From Ferranicluibacter rubi (GTDB lineage Bacteria; Pseudomonadota; Alphaproteobacteria; Rhizobiales; Rhizobiaceae), in contig NZ_JAANCM010000009.1 in assembly GCF_011603255.1 (NCBI RefSeq), positions 62,001 through 126,000 of the forward strand: a stretch of 64,000 nucleotides of DNA, given 5' to 3'. A model generated the notes under the pieces. The model saw only the letters and a program-made list of their open reading frames with translations, was not told the DNA's origin and ran no database searches. Of the stretch, positions 21,974 to 30,516 are shown one piece after another. The position numbers were made by a program, and so were the translations under genes. The first letter of the stretch is position 1, and every line of letters begins with the position of its first letter.

Positions 21974-22309
21974 TCAGGCCGAAGCTTTGACCTCGACGCC
22001 GTTTTCCTGCAGATGCGTCTGAAGCTCGCCGGCCTGGAACATCTCGCGGACGATATCGCAGCCGCCGATGAATTCGCCCTTGATGTAGAGCTGGGGAACC
22101 GTCGGCCAGTTCGAATAGTCCTTGATGCCCTGGCGCAGATCCGCATCCGCGAGAATGTTGACGCCCTTGTAGTCGACGCCGAGATATTCGAGGATCTGCA
22201 CGACCTGTCCCGAGAAGCCGCACTGCGGAAACTGCGGGGTGCCCTTCATGAAGAGCACGATGTCGTTGGTCTTGACCTCGTTGTCGATGAAATCGTGGAT
22301 GCCGGTCAT
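21974..22309 (-). CDS. grxD: monothiol CGFS glutaredoxin (Grx4 type)
   Basis: A 111-residue glutaredoxin with the single-cysteine active site CGFS (Cys30) within GTPQFPQCGFSGQ, plus WPTVPQLYIKGEFIGGCDI for glutathione binding. Proteins of this class bind a [2Fe-2S] cluster bridged by glutathione, alone or with BolA, and deliver or sense Fe-S clusters. The bolA gene lies two genes upstream on the same strand, the classic partnership, with a small basic protein gene between. Ends at a hairpin terminator. Confidence 0.97.
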   Translation of the reverse strand: MTGIHDFIDNEVKTNDIVLFMKGTPQFPQCGFSGQVVQILEYLGVDYKGVNILADADLRQGIKDYSNWPTVPQLYIKGEFIGGCDIVREMFQAGELQTHLQENGVEVKASA

Positions 22310-22450
22310 ACTTGAATTCCTTCTCTGTCCCGCTTCAAGGACGGGTGTCGATAACAGTCACATAGCATGCCGCGGCGCGGTTTTCACCCATCCCGCTCGA
22401 AAAAAGGATGGGACCTCCGCATGAAGCGGAGAAACCCTCGACATTTGGTA

Positions 22451-22681
22451 TTAGACGCGCTTCTGCTTGCTGCGCGCAGCCGCGGTGCGTTTGCGGCTGA
22501 CTTGCTTCTTCGGCGCCATGGCCTTGATGATCGCATCTTTGACGAGCCCGGTCACAACGCCGGTCGGGGTGCGGGCCTGCCGGCGCGTCCGCTTCGTCGT
22601 GCCGGGGCCGCTCTTCTTCAGGATCTCCTTCAAGACCCCGTCGACCACGCCTGCGAACAGCATCTTCATCAGGCCGGCCAT
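22451..22681 (-). CDS. small basic protein between bolA and grxD (unknown function)
   Basis: 76 residues. The N-terminal half is amphipathic/hydrophobic (MAGLMKMLFAGVVDGVLKEI) and the middle and tail are strongly basic (KRTRRQARTP near 30-39; APKKQVSRKRTAAARSKQKR at 56-75). I recognise no family. The start ATG 22681 is supported by GGAG at 22689-22692 with a seven-base spacing. The gene begins four bases after the bolA stop, so it is almost certainly cotranscribed with it. A nucleic-acid or membrane-surface role would suit the charge, but that is a guess. Confidence 0.7.
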   Translation of the reverse strand: MAGLMKMLFAGVVDGVLKEILKKSGPGTTKRTRRQARTPTGVVTGLVKDAIIKAMAPKKQVSRKRTAAARSKQKRV

Positions 22682-22685
22682 TCGT

Positions 22686-22919
22686 TTACTCCGGAACCGA
22701 TGTCTGCAGGGCAAGCGCGTGGAGTACGCCGCCCATATTGCCTTGCAGCGCGTTGTAGACCATCTGGTGCTGCTGCACTCGGCTCTTGCCGCGGAAGGCT
22801 TCCGCGACGACTTCGGCCGCATAATGATCGCCGTCGCCGGCGAGATCGCGGATGGTCACCTGCGCACCGGGAATGCCGGTCTTGATCATGTCCTCGATAT
22901 CGCCCGGTTTCATCGCCAT
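22686..22919 (-). CDS. BolA family protein
   Basis: A 77-residue single-domain BolA protein (KPGDIEDMIKTGIPGAQVTI at the N-terminus, then DHYAAEVVAEAFRGKSRVQQ and HQMVYNALQGNMGG). The HQMVY histidine region is where BolA proteins contact the Grx-bound [2Fe-2S] cluster. It is the partner of the CGFS glutaredoxin encoded just downstream. It follows purL on the same strand after 65 bases, the order found throughout Rhizobiales. Symbol left blank because several BolA paralogues exist in alphaproteobacteria. Confidence 0.95.
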   Translation of the reverse strand: MAMKPGDIEDMIKTGIPGAQVTIRDLAGDGDHYAAEVVAEAFRGKSRVQQHQMVYNALQGNMGGVLHALALQTSVPE

Positions 22920-22984
22920 GGGGTGTTCTCCTTGTTCCCGTACGGGTTAACCCGCTCGGGCCCGATCCGGTTCATTCTGTGGCT

Positions 22985-25216
22985 TTATTCGGTCGCAGGC
23001 AATTCACCGGACATGAAGTCAGGGAACCACGATTCATACGCCTTTTGCAATCTCTCGATCGGAACGGCGCGGGCCGCGCCGAGCGTGACGGTCGCGCCGC
23101 CCGTCTTGCCGATGACGGGCGCATAAACGCCGCGGATTTCGGCGATGTTCTGGATCTCCTCGACATCGTCGGTCTTGACCGTGACGACGTAGCGGGCCTG
23201 ATCCTCGCCGAAGAAGACGGGAATAGGGTCGCGGCCTTCAACGGCATCGATCGTCGCGCCGATGTCGGAGGCGATCGCCATTTCGGCGATGGCAAGGGCG
23301 AGACCGCCGGACGAGCAATCGTGGACGGATGTGACGAGGCGGTCGCGGATGAGCTCGCGGACGAAGTCGCCGGACTTGCGTTCAAGCGCCAGATCGACAT
23401 GCGGCGGTGGGCCGTCAGTGCGGCCGTGTATGTCGCGCATGTAGACGGACTGGGCGAGGTGGGTTCCGAGTTCTACCGGCGCGCCGACGAGCAGGATCGT
23501 CTGGCCTTCGGCTGCGAAGCGAATACGGGCCATCTTCGACCAGTCGTCGATGAGGCCGACGCCGGCAATGGTCGGGGTCGGCAGGATCGCCTGACCGTGC
23601 GTCTCGTTGTACAGCGAGACGTTGCCCGAGACGATCGGGAAGTCGAGCGCGAGGCAGGCTTCTCCGATACCCTTAATGGCATGAACCAGCTGGCTCATGA
23701 TCTCGGGCTTTTCCGGGTTGCCGAAATTCAAGTTGTCGGTGGCCGCCAGCGGCAGCGCGCCGGTCGCGGTCATGTTGCGCCAGCATTCGGCGACAGCCTG
23801 CTTGCCGCCTTCGAAAGCATCGGCCTCGACATAGCGGGGCGTGACGTCGGAGGAGAAGGCGAGTGCCTTCGTGGCGTGCCCCTCGACGCGCACGACACCG
23901 GCATCGCCGCCCGGCAGCTGCAGCGAGTTGCCCTGGATCAGCGTATCGTACTGCTCGTAGACCCAGCGGCGCGAGGCGTTGTTCGGGGATCCCACAAGCT
24001 TCAGCAGCGCATCCGCGATGTCGGCCTGGGGAATGTCATCCGCGGCAAGCGGAGCCGGTACCTTGGCCGGCGTCCAGGGGCGATCATATTCCGGTGCTTC
24101 GTCGCCGAGTTCCTTGATCGGCAGGTTCGCGACTTCCTCGCCCTGATGGAGCACGCGGAAGCGCAGATCGTCCGTCGTCTTGCCGACGATGGCGAAGTCG
24201 AGGCCCCATTTGACGAAGATCGCCTTGGCGACCTCTTCTTTGGAGGGCTCGAGCACCATGAGCATGCGCTCCTGGCTTTCCGACAGCATCATTTCATAGG
24301 CCGTCATGCGCTCTTCGCGCACCGGCACTTGATCGAGGCTCAGCTCGATGCCGAGCCCGCCCTTGGCGCCCATCTCGACGGCCGAGCAGGTGAGGCCGGC
24401 AGCGCCCATGTCCTGAATAGCGATGACGGCGCCCGTCTTCATCAGTTCGAGGCAGGCTTCCAGCAGGCACTTTTCGGTGAAGGGGTCGCCGACCTGCACG
24501 GTCGGACGCTTCTCTTCGATCGATTCGTCGAATTCGGCCGAGGCCATCGTCGCACCGCCCACGCCGTCGCGGCCGGTCTTCGCGCCGAGATAGACGACCG
24601 GCAGGCCTACGCCCTTGGCTTCCGACAGGAAGATCGCGTCGGTCTTGGCGAGGCCCGCCGCGAACGCGTTGACGAGGATGTTGCCGTTGTAGCGGGCGTC
24701 GAACTCGACTTCGCCGCCGACCGTGGGAACGCCGAAGGAATTGCCGTAGCCGCCGACACCGGCGACGACGCCGGAGACGAGGTGGCGGGTTTTCGGATGA
24801 TCCGGGGCACCGAAACGCAGCGCATTCATCGCCGCAATCGGCCGCGCGCCCATGGTGAACACGTCACGCAGGATGCCGCCGACACCCGTTGCCGCGCCCT
24901 GATAGGGCTCGATGAAGGAGGGGTGGTTGTGGCTTTCCATCTTGAAGACGACGCAGTCGCCATCATCGATATCGACGACGCCGGCGTTTTCACCGGGGCC
25001 CTGGATGACGCGCGGGCCCTTGGTCGGCAGCGTCTTCAGCCATTTCTTCGAGGATTTGTACGAGCAGTGCTCGTTCCACATGGCCGAGAAGATGCCGAGT
25101 TCGGTAAAGCTCGGCTCGCGGCCGATCAGATCCAGGATGCGCTGGTATTCGTCCGGCTTCAGGCCGTGGGAGGCGATGAGGTCCGGCGTGATCGGGCGGG
25201 CATTTGAGATGGCCAT
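22985..25216 (-). CDS. purL: phosphoribosylformylglycinamidine synthase subunit PurL
   Basis: 743 residues, the small (PurL/PurQ/PurS three-subunit) form. It catalyses ATP- and glutamine-dependent conversion of FGAR to FGAM, step four of purine synthesis, using ammonia from PurQ. Recognisable parts are [14 protein letters not shown] near residue 53, [20 protein letters not shown]-like text ([19 protein letters not shown]) near residue 95, and [18 protein letters not shown] near residue 154, which form the AIRS-like ATP fold. Its partners purS and purQ lie 3-4 kb upstream on the same strand, separated by four unrelated genes. Confidence 0.98.
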   Translation of the reverse strand: MAISNARPITPDLIASHGLKPDEYQRILDLIGREPSFTELGIFSAMWNEHCSYKSSKKWLKTLPTKGPRVIQGPGENAGVVDIDDGDCVVFKMESHNHPSFIEPYQGAATGVGGILRDVFTMGARPIAAMNALRFGAPDHPKTRHLVSGVVAGVGGYGNSFGVPTVGGEVEFDARYNGNILVNAFAAGLAKTDAIFLSEAKGVGLPVVYLGAKTGRDGVGGATMASAEFDESIEEKRPTVQVGDPFTEKCLLEACLELMKTGAVIAIQDMGAAGLTCSAVEMGAKGGLGIELSLDQVPVREERMTAYEMMLSESQERMLMVLEPSKEEVAKAIFVKWGLDFAIVGKTTDDLRFRVLHQGEEVANLPIKELGDEAPEYDRPWTPAKVPAPLAADDIPQADIADALLKLVGSPNNASRRWVYEQYDTLIQGNSLQLPGGDAGVVRVEGHATKALAFSSDVTPRYVEADAFEGGKQAVAECWRNMTATGALPLAATDNLNFGNPEKPEIMSQLVHAIKGIGEACLALDFPIVSGNVSLYNETHGQAILPTPTIAGVGLIDDWSKMARIRFAAEGQTILLVGAPVELGTHLAQSVYMRDIHGRTDGPPPHVDLALERKSGDFVRELIRDRLVTSVHDCSSGGLALAIAEMAIASDIGATIDAVEGRDPIPVFFGEDQARYVVTVKTDDVEEIQNIAEIRGVYAPVIGKTGGATVTLGAARAVPIERLQKAYESWFPDFMSGELPATE

Positions 25217-25319
25217 GTGAAGGTTCCCTGAGACGTTGGGCGGTTCTTAGCCGAAGCCCGCCCGTCGCGCGACAGGAAAATGCCGTGGGAATGCTGCCAA
25301 ATGGCGGTAAAAATGGTTT

Positions 25320-25913
25320 TCAGAATTGATAACCGACCATCAGGCCTGCCCGCGTGAAGCCGCCGTTCGGGCCGTCGCAGAGCTTGGCATGGGAGGCGTG
25401 TTCCACCTGACCGATGAGGCTCCATTTTTCATCGAGGCGATAGCCGACGGCGGCGTATTCATGAAAGAGAAGCCGGCAGCCGAGGCGGGGGCCCTCCTCA
25501 CCTGACCCATCGAGATTGCCGTCATGCACGAGGCCGCCGAAGCCGGCGTCGAGAAAGAGCTTGGGGCTGACGTCGAAGGTCCAGTTCAGGCCGGCAAATG
25601 CCAGATTGGCGCCGTTGCCTGTGCCGATCTCCCCGCCGACATGGACGCGCGGACGGGCCAGCGCATCTCGCCAGTCGGTGGCCGTGTCGCGGTCGAACGG
25701 ATCGAAGAACAAGGTGAATGACGGAAAGGCGCCGTCTTCGTGGAGGTTGCCATCGGCAATGGAGGCCGTCGCGCCGAAGCGCAACTCGTCGAAAGTGCCG
25801 TCGCCGGCGGAGGCCGGCAATGCAAAGCCAAGCTGCCCGCTAACGAGAAGGAGGCATGCCAGCGCCAAAGGGCGGCGGCTCGGCTTCGGCTGGGTGTTGC
25901 CGGCAGGAATCAT
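25320..25913 (-). CDS. PagL-like lipid A 3-O-deacylase (acyloxyacyl hydrolase family)
   Basis: 197 residues: a signal peptide ending ALPASA (cleavage near 36), then alternating beta strands ending in an aromatic-terminated strand (GLMVGYQF), as in an outer-membrane beta-barrel. The family's catalytic His-x-Ser is present as EHASHAKL (His172, Ser174). PagL removes the 3-O-acyl chain of lipid A. The glutamate expected about 12 residues after the serine is Phe here (NGGF), so activity is uncertain. I prefer ATG 25913 to GTG 25925; neither has a good ribosome binding site. It lies between purL and the MocR gene. Confidence 0.75.
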   Translation of the reverse strand: MIPAGNTQPKPSRRPLALACLLLVSGQLGFALPASAGDGTFDELRFGATASIADGNLHEDGAFPSFTLFFDPFDRDTATDWRDALARPRVHVGGEIGTGNGANLAFAGLNWTFDVSPKLFLDAGFGGLVHDGNLDGSGEEGPRLGCRLLFHEYAAVGYRLDEKWSLIGQVEHASHAKLCDGPNGGFTRAGLMVGYQF

Positions 25914-25979
25914 GTGAATGTCCACACTTATGAAGGTCGTGCGTGGACTGAAGCAGGTCTGTCTTGCGGGAGACTTGCC

Positions 25980-27389
25980 TCAACTGGCGCTGTCGTAGCC
26001 GGCAAGACCTCCGTCCAGCACGTTCCGGAGCATATGGAAGCCGCGGCGGACATCCTCGCGGCCGTGATTGGAAAAGGCGATGCGGACCCGGTGGTGCACC
26101 TTGTCGGAGCGTCCGGCCTTGAACTCGTCCTCGCCATCGATCAACACGCCGGCCTCGAAGGCGGCCGCCTTGAACGTGCCCGCCAGCCACGGCTCGGGCA
26201 ATTGCAGCCAGAGGAAGGGGATCTGGGGGACGGACCGGAAATCGTGTCCGCTGAGGATATCGCGGGCGAGAGCCTCCCGTGCCTCCAGTTCCACAACGAC
26301 GCGGCTGAGGATGGCTTTGGCTTCACCGGACAGCACCAGCCTTGCGGCGCATTCCGCCAGCAGGAACGCGGTGCCGCCGGTCAGCATCTTGTGGGCGATC
26401 TTCACGCGGGCGGCGAAGTGCGGCGGGCAGGAAACCCAGCCACCGCGAACGCCGGGTGCGACGGACTTCGACAGGCCGGACACGACGAAGGTCCGCTCCG
26501 GCGCGAGCGCTGCAAGCATGGGCTGGGTGTCGTTCGTGAGGACGCCGTAGATGTCGTCCTCGATCAGCAAGACATTGTATCGCCGGGCGATGGTGGCGAT
26601 CGCCTGACGCCGCGTGCGATCCATCGTGGCCAGCGTGGGATTCTGCAGGGTCGGCATCAGGAAGACGACGGCCGGGTGCTGCTGCTGGCAGATGCGCTCG
26701 AAATCCTCCGGCACGAGGCCCTGCGCATCGATGTCCCCGGCAAGGATGCGCCGGCCCATGAGGCTGAGCGCGCGAGCGACCTGGCTGTAGGTCATGTTTT
26801 CAAACAGGATGCGATCACCGGGCGCCGTCACAGCCGTGACGACGGAGACGATGGCGGCGTGGACGCCCTGCGTGACGACGATACCCTCGACATCCGGCAC
26901 CCAGCCGGCGCGCGCCATCCAGGCGGCGCCCGCTTCCTGCCAGTGCGTTGGCGCCGCGCGCGTGTAATCGGCGATCTCCGTCGGATGGTCGGACACGACC
27001 TGCGCCAGGATCTCTTGGACGACCTGCGCCTGCCCGACATGCGATGCCCCGGTCGCATCGAAGCGCAGCTTGCCCGTCGGCGCCTCGAAAGGACGTGTGC
27101 CGGCTAAGGATTTCATCGAATCGGACGTGGTATCGGTTGTGGTCTTCCGCTCGCGGACATAGGTGCCGCGCCCGACTTCGCCGGCCACCAGCCCGCGTTC
27201 GTGCACGAGGGTATAGGCGCGGCTGACAGTGCCGAGGGTTACGCCGATATCAAAGGCCAGATTTCGCTGTGCCGGCAGTTTTTCACCGGGCGGCAGCGCG
27301 CCGCTGTCGATCGCAGCCTCGATGGACTGCGCGAGCTTGAGATAGAGCGGTCCGTCGCCGGCCGAGAGATCAGGAAGCCAATTTGTCAT
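25980..27389 (-). CDS. MocR/PdxR-type transcriptional regulator (GntR-HTH fused to aminotransferase)
   Basis: 469 residues. The N-terminal winged helix (about 10-80) carries GALPPGEKLPAQRNLAFDIGVTLGT, the GntR signature (seen as PPGEKLPAQRNLA). A fold-type I aminotransferase domain follows from about 110, with the PLP lysine in VVSGLSKSVAPGVRGGW. Such proteins sense PLP or amino compounds and usually regulate a divergent gene. The divergent gene here is the DUF1127 protein 86 bases away, and the spacer is packed with TTGTC half-sites that also cover this gene's start codon, suggesting autorepression. Confidence 0.92.
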   Translation of the reverse strand: MTNWLPDLSAGDGPLYLKLAQSIEAAIDSGALPPGEKLPAQRNLAFDIGVTLGTVSRAYTLVHERGLVAGEVGRGTYVRERKTTTDTTSDSMKSLAGTRPFEAPTGKLRFDATGASHVGQAQVVQEILAQVVSDHPTEIADYTRAAPTHWQEAGAAWMARAGWVPDVEGIVVTQGVHAAIVSVVTAVTAPGDRILFENMTYSQVARALSLMGRRILAGDIDAQGLVPEDFERICQQQHPAVVFLMPTLQNPTLATMDRTRRQAIATIARRYNVLLIEDDIYGVLTNDTQPMLAALAPERTFVVSGLSKSVAPGVRGGWVSCPPHFAARVKIAHKMLTGGTAFLLAECAARLVLSGEAKAILSRVVVELEAREALARDILSGHDFRSVPQIPFLWLQLPEPWLAGTFKAAAFEAGVLIDGEDEFKAGRSDKVHHRVRIAFSNHGREDVRRGFHMLRNVLDGGLAGYDSAS

Positions 27390-27425
27390 GGTGACAATAA
27401 TGACATTGCTCGATTGTCTTTGTCA
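27383..27425. promoter_or_regulatory. array of TTGTCA half-sites between MocR and DUF1127 genes
   Basis: Five copies of TTGTC(A) or its complement lie within 43 bases: TTGTCA 27383-27388, TGACAA 27392-27397, TGACA 27401-27405, TTGTC 27414-27418 and TTGTCA 27420-27425. The first two form a perfect inverted repeat over the MocR start codon. This is the expected appearance of a GntR/MocR operator region. Confidence 0.5.
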
Positions 27426-27475
27426 ATTGTACGCATTGATCCGAAATGATTTTGCAGGACTTGGGAGCAATCACG

Positions 27476-27751
27476 ATGTCGGTCAGCCAGTATAACGATA
27501 CAATTGGAACAATTTATCCCGATAGTTTCGAGCGTGAGCGGTTGTTTCGATCAAGCGGCGACATGGTTTCGCCGCCACGTCCGATAAGGCGTGGCTTTCT
27601 CGGACGGATAAGGGAAAGATTTGCCGAATGGCGGATGAAGCGTGCGGGACGGCTCGTGCTCAGGGATCTGACGGATGATCAGCTGAACGATATCGGCCTG
27701 ACGCGCTGGGACGTTCGTGAGGAGCTTGGCAAGTCGTACTTCATCGAGTGA
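27476..27751 (+). CDS. DUF1127 domain small protein
   Basis: 91 residues; the last 45 or so form the DUF1127 motif (RAGRLVLRDLTDDQLNDIGL, then TRWDVREELGK). An arginine-rich stretch (RRGFLGRIRERFAEWRMKR) precedes it. DUF1127 proteins are small, basic, abundant in Rhizobiales and other alphaproteobacteria and linked to RNA and phosphate/stress physiology. The start ATG 27476 has GGAG nine bases upstream; the ATG at 27446 does not. It is divergent from the MocR regulator and a likely target of it. An inverted repeat (AGTGCTG...CAGCACT, 27755-27783) follows the stop. Confidence 0.85.
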   Translation: MSVSQYNDTIGTIYPDSFERERLFRSSGDMVSPPRPIRRGFLGRIRERFAEWRMKRAGRLVLRDLTDDQLNDIGLTRWDVREELGKSYFIE

Positions 27752-27877
27752 GTGCTGGCACCGTATCGTCCGGTCAGCACTTCACTCGATGGATGCAGAT
27801 CAGAGAGACTTGGTAGAGTCATAGGCGAGTCGGCGACAGCGGAGCACGATGGATGCTGGCCCGGCGGCGAGACGGGA

Positions 27878-28267
27878 TCAGCAGCCTTTTTCGCCAGCCA
27901 TCCAGCGCTTGATGTCGCCTGTCATGCGTGTGCCGACCGGTTCGCTGAACAGGGGACCGAAGGCATCGACCTTGGCCGGATGGCCTTCGGCCTGGATGAC
28001 CGCAAGCGGGCGGGCTTCGGGATTGTTGCGCTTGACGAGCAGGATGCGCGGGCGACCGGAGAACGAATTGAGTTCCGGTGCGAGGCGGTAGGCCTTGAAG
28101 GCAGCATCGCCCGACTTGAACCAGCAGGCGTTGGCGCTGAGCGCGATGCGCTCCATCGTCGGCAGCGCCGCGACGTTGCGGACGGGTGCCGGCTCCGGTG
28201 CCGACTGGCAGCCGGACAGGAGCGCTGCGATGGCGGCAGCGATGGAAGACAGGCAAGCAGGATTCAT
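27878..28267 (-). CDS. small lipoprotein of unknown function
   Basis: 129 residues with a lipoprotein signal peptide and lipobox LLSGC (lipidated Cys20), followed by a short linker and a globular part containing ANACWFKSGDAAFKAYRLAP, so it is periplasmic and membrane-anchored. I do not recognise the domain. It lies downstream of purQ on the same strand, with a perfect hairpin GTCCGGC-TAC-GCCGGAC (28286-28302) between them. Confidence 0.8.
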   Translation of the reverse strand: MNPACLSSIAAAIAALLSGCQSAPEPAPVRNVAALPTMERIALSANACWFKSGDAAFKAYRLAPELNSFSGRPRILLVKRNNPEARPLAVIQAEGHPAKVDAFGPLFSEPVGTRMTGDIKRWMAGEKGC

Positions 28268-28331
28268 CGCTGGATCTCGGTATGGGTCCGGCTACGCCGG
28301 ACGCTGTGTCGGAAAGAATCGCGGCCGATGA

Positions 28332-29003
28332 TCAGGCCGCAATGACGTCGAGAGCCGAGGCGAACAGGGCGCGACCGTCCGAGCCGCCATGCGCGGCTTC
28401 GATCAGGTTTTCCGGATGCGGCATCATGCCGAGAACGTTGCCGCGGGCATTGGTGACGGCCGCGATATCGTTCATCGAGCCGTTCGGATTGGTGCCGGCC
28501 GCATAGCGGAAGACGACCTGGCCGTTGCCTTCGATGTCCTTCAGCGTTTCAGCGTCGGCAAAGTAGTTGCCGTCGTGATGGGCGACCGGGCAGCGGATGA
28601 TCTGGCCTTCCGCATAGGCGCGGGTGAAGTCCGTCGAGGCGTTGACCACTTCGAGCTTGATCTCCTTGCAGACGAACTTCAGCGAAGCGTTGCGCATCAG
28701 CGCACCCGGAAGCAGGCCGGCCTCGAGCAGGATCTGAAAGCCGTTGCAGACGCCCAGTACACGGACGCCCTGTTCCGCCTTGGCCTTGATCGCCTGCATG
28801 ACGGGCATGCGGGCGGCAATGGCGCCGCAGCGCAGGTAATCGCCATAAGAGAAACCGCCGGGAATGACGATCAGGTCGACATCCGGAATTTCGGTTTCCG
28901 TCTGCCAGATGGTGACCGGCGGCTTGCCGGAGATCATGGTCAGGGCGGTGATCATGTCACGGTCGCGGTTGAGACCGGGGAGCTGAACGACGGCGGACTT
29001 CAT
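28332..29003 (-). CDS. purQ: phosphoribosylformylglycinamidine synthase subunit PurQ
   Basis: A 223-residue class I glutamine amidotransferase that supplies ammonia to PurL. The nucleophile Cys86 is in GVCNGFQIL, and the catalytic His/Glu pair is in MMPHPEN near residue 199. [15 protein letters not shown] near residue 47 forms the oxyanion region. The start ATG overlaps the stop of the coiled-coil gene upstream (ATGA), and purS and purC precede on the same strand, giving a purC-purS-orf-purQ operon. Confidence 0.98.
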   Translation of the reverse strand: MKSAVVQLPGLNRDRDMITALTMISGKPPVTIWQTETEIPDVDLIVIPGGFSYGDYLRCGAIAARMPVMQAIKAKAEQGVRVLGVCNGFQILLEAGLLPGALMRNASLKFVCKEIKLEVVNASTDFTRAYAEGQIIRCPVAHHDGNYFADAETLKDIEGNGQVVFRYAAGTNPNGSMNDIAAVTNARGNVLGMMPHPENLIEAAHGGSDGRALFASALDVIAA

Positions 29004-29257
29004 GGATGCGGATCGAACCTTGACTGTGCCTCGGCGAGCTCACGCAGCTCGAGGCGGTTTTCAATGCGGTCGAGACGGGTCTCGTGGCGTCCGAGGACGC
29101 CATAGATGTTGTGAATGTCCTGCTGAACGGAAACGAGCGTGCCACGCATGCTCTGCATCTCGCTCTTCAGTTCACCGATGGACAGATCCAGCTTGTCGAA
29201 CCGCTGATGAAACCTCTTCAGCAACTCGTACATCAGTTCATTTGTGACCTCTGCCAT
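29000..29257 (-). CDS. small coiled-coil protein inside the pur operon
   Basis: An 85-residue, highly charged, mostly helical protein ([20 protein letters not shown], then [20 protein letters not shown] and [18 protein letters not shown]) with heptad-like spacing, so probably an oligomeric coiled coil; no enzymatic motif. The start ATG 29257 is set by GGGAGAG just upstream. It lies 18 bases after purS and overlaps the purQ start by four bases, so it is translated as part of the purine operon. Function unknown. Confidence 0.75.
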   Translation of the reverse strand: MAEVTNELMYELLKRFHQRFDKLDLSIGELKSEMQSMRGTLVSVQQDIHNIYGVLGRHETRLDRIENRLELRELAEAQSRFDPHP

Positions 29258-29275
29258 GCCACTCTCCCGCAACCT

Positions 29276-29518
29276 TCAGTCGAGGGAGATAGTATAGTTC
29301 TCGATCACGGTGTTTGCCAACAGCTTATCGCACATGGCCTTTACGTCGGTTTCGGCTTTCGCGCGGTCGTCGGTGTCGACCTTGAGGTCGAACACCTTGC
29401 CCTGGCGAACCTGGCCGATGCCTTGAAAACCGAGGGCGCCGAGGGCGCCTTCGATTGCCTTGCCTTGCGGGTCGAGAACGCCGTTCTTGAGCGTTACGGT
29501 TACGCGTGCGGTGATCAC
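29276..29518 (-). CDS. purS: phosphoribosylformylglycinamidine synthase subunit PurS
   Basis: 80 residues, the standard PurS length: ARVTVTLKNGVLDPQGKAIE at the N-terminus and VFDLKVDTDDRAKAETDVKA in the middle. PurS forms the dimeric bridge between PurQ and PurL. I use the GTG at 29518 because it gives the family-standard N-terminus (VITARVTV) and has AGGA upstream; the longer frame upstream shows no conservation. It lies 43 bases after purC. Confidence 0.95.
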   Translation of the reverse strand: MITARVTVTLKNGVLDPQGKAIEGALGALGFQGIGQVRQGKVFDLKVDTDDRAKAETDVKAMCDKLLANTVIENYTISLD

Positions 29519-29561
29519 TTGTCGTTTTCCTCGAAACTGGATGCTCTCGGGTTCTGGCGGC

Positions 29562-30326
29562 TTACTTGACCAGAACCGGACCGGAACCGCGCGGCGGTTC
29601 GTTTTCATTCATGATGCCGAGACGGCGGGCGACTTCCTGATAGGCTTCGACTAGGCCGCCCATATCGCGGCGAAACCGGTCCTTGTCCATCTTTTCCTTC
29701 GTCACGACGTCCCAGAGACGGCAGCTGTCGGGCGAAATCTCGTCGGCCAGGATGATCCGCATCATGTCGCCTTCAAACAGGCGGCCGCATTCGATCTTGA
29801 AATCGACCAGCTGGATGCCAACGCCGAGAAACAGGCCGGTCAGGAAGTCGTTGACGCGGATGGCGAGCGCCATCACGTCGTCGAGCTCCTGCGGGCTTGC
29901 CCAGCCGAAGGCCGTGATGTGCTCTTCGGAGACCATGGGGTCATCGAGCGCGTCGGCCTTGTAATAGAACTCGATGATCGAGCGCGGCAGCACGGTGCCT
30001 TCCTCGATTCCGAGGCGCTTGGACAGCGATCCGGCCGCGACATTGCGCACGACGATCTCGAGCGGGATGATCTCGACTTCCTTGATCAACTGCTCGCGCA
30101 TGTTGAGGCGGCGGATGAAGTGGGTCGGGATGCCGATGCGGTTCAGATGCGTGAAGATATATTCGGAGATGCGGTTGTTCAGCACGCCCTTGCCATCGAT
30201 GACGTCATGCTTCTTCTTGTTGAAAGCGGTGGCATCGTCCTTGAAGAACTGTATCAGCGTGCCCGGCTCGGGGCCCTCATAGAGGATCTTGGCCTTGCCT
30301 TCATAGATTCGGCGGCGACGGTTCAT
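29562..30326 (-). CDS. purC: SAICAR synthetase
   Basis: 254 residues, usual length, opening [20 protein letters not shown]. It ligates aspartate to CAIR using ATP in purine synthesis. Characteristic stretches are [20 protein letters not shown] near residue 34, [20 protein letters not shown] near residue 87 and [11 protein letters not shown]. It is the first gene of the purC-purS-orf-purQ run. The start ATG 30326 fits the family; the frame continues upstream without similarity. The promoter should lie in the 190-base gap before the GGDEF-EAL gene, but I cannot assign it. Confidence 0.98.
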   Translation of the reverse strand: MNRRRRIYEGKAKILYEGPEPGTLIQFFKDDATAFNKKKHDVIDGKGVLNNRISEYIFTHLNRIGIPTHFIRRLNMREQLIKEVEIIPLEIVVRNVAAGSLSKRLGIEEGTVLPRSIIEFYYKADALDDPMVSEEHITAFGWASPQELDDVMALAIRVNDFLTGLFLGVGIQLVDFKIECGRLFEGDMMRIILADEISPDSCRLWDVVTKEKMDKDRFRRDMGGLVEAYQEVARRLGIMNENEPPRGSGPVLVK

Positions 30327-30516
30327 AGACTCTGTCTCATATTGTTGTGGGCGCTGGGAGATGCGCCTTTTCGTTGGTGCAGTCGGGGCATGTTTTTCTC
30401 CCGGGTCCATAGCGGAAAAGAAAACATTTCACAATCGGCGTCTGATCCGTCCTCGGGAAACGCGAGGGGCAATCGCTGCATTGCAGGCCTGCGCCGGCCT
30501 CATGGCGGCCGCGGGA

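Noticed and set aside
22398-22430. Minus-strand hairpin plus T-run between the small basic protein gene and grxD as a terminator
   Set aside because: CTCCGC-N5-GCGGAG is weak and the T-run is about ten bases away, so I could not decide whether grxD is separated from bolA transcription.
22979-25207. 742-codon open frame on the plus strand opposite purL
   Set aside because: It mirrors purL almost exactly. High-GC codon usage removes antisense stops; the translation is arginine/aspartate-rich, has no motif, and purL is certain.
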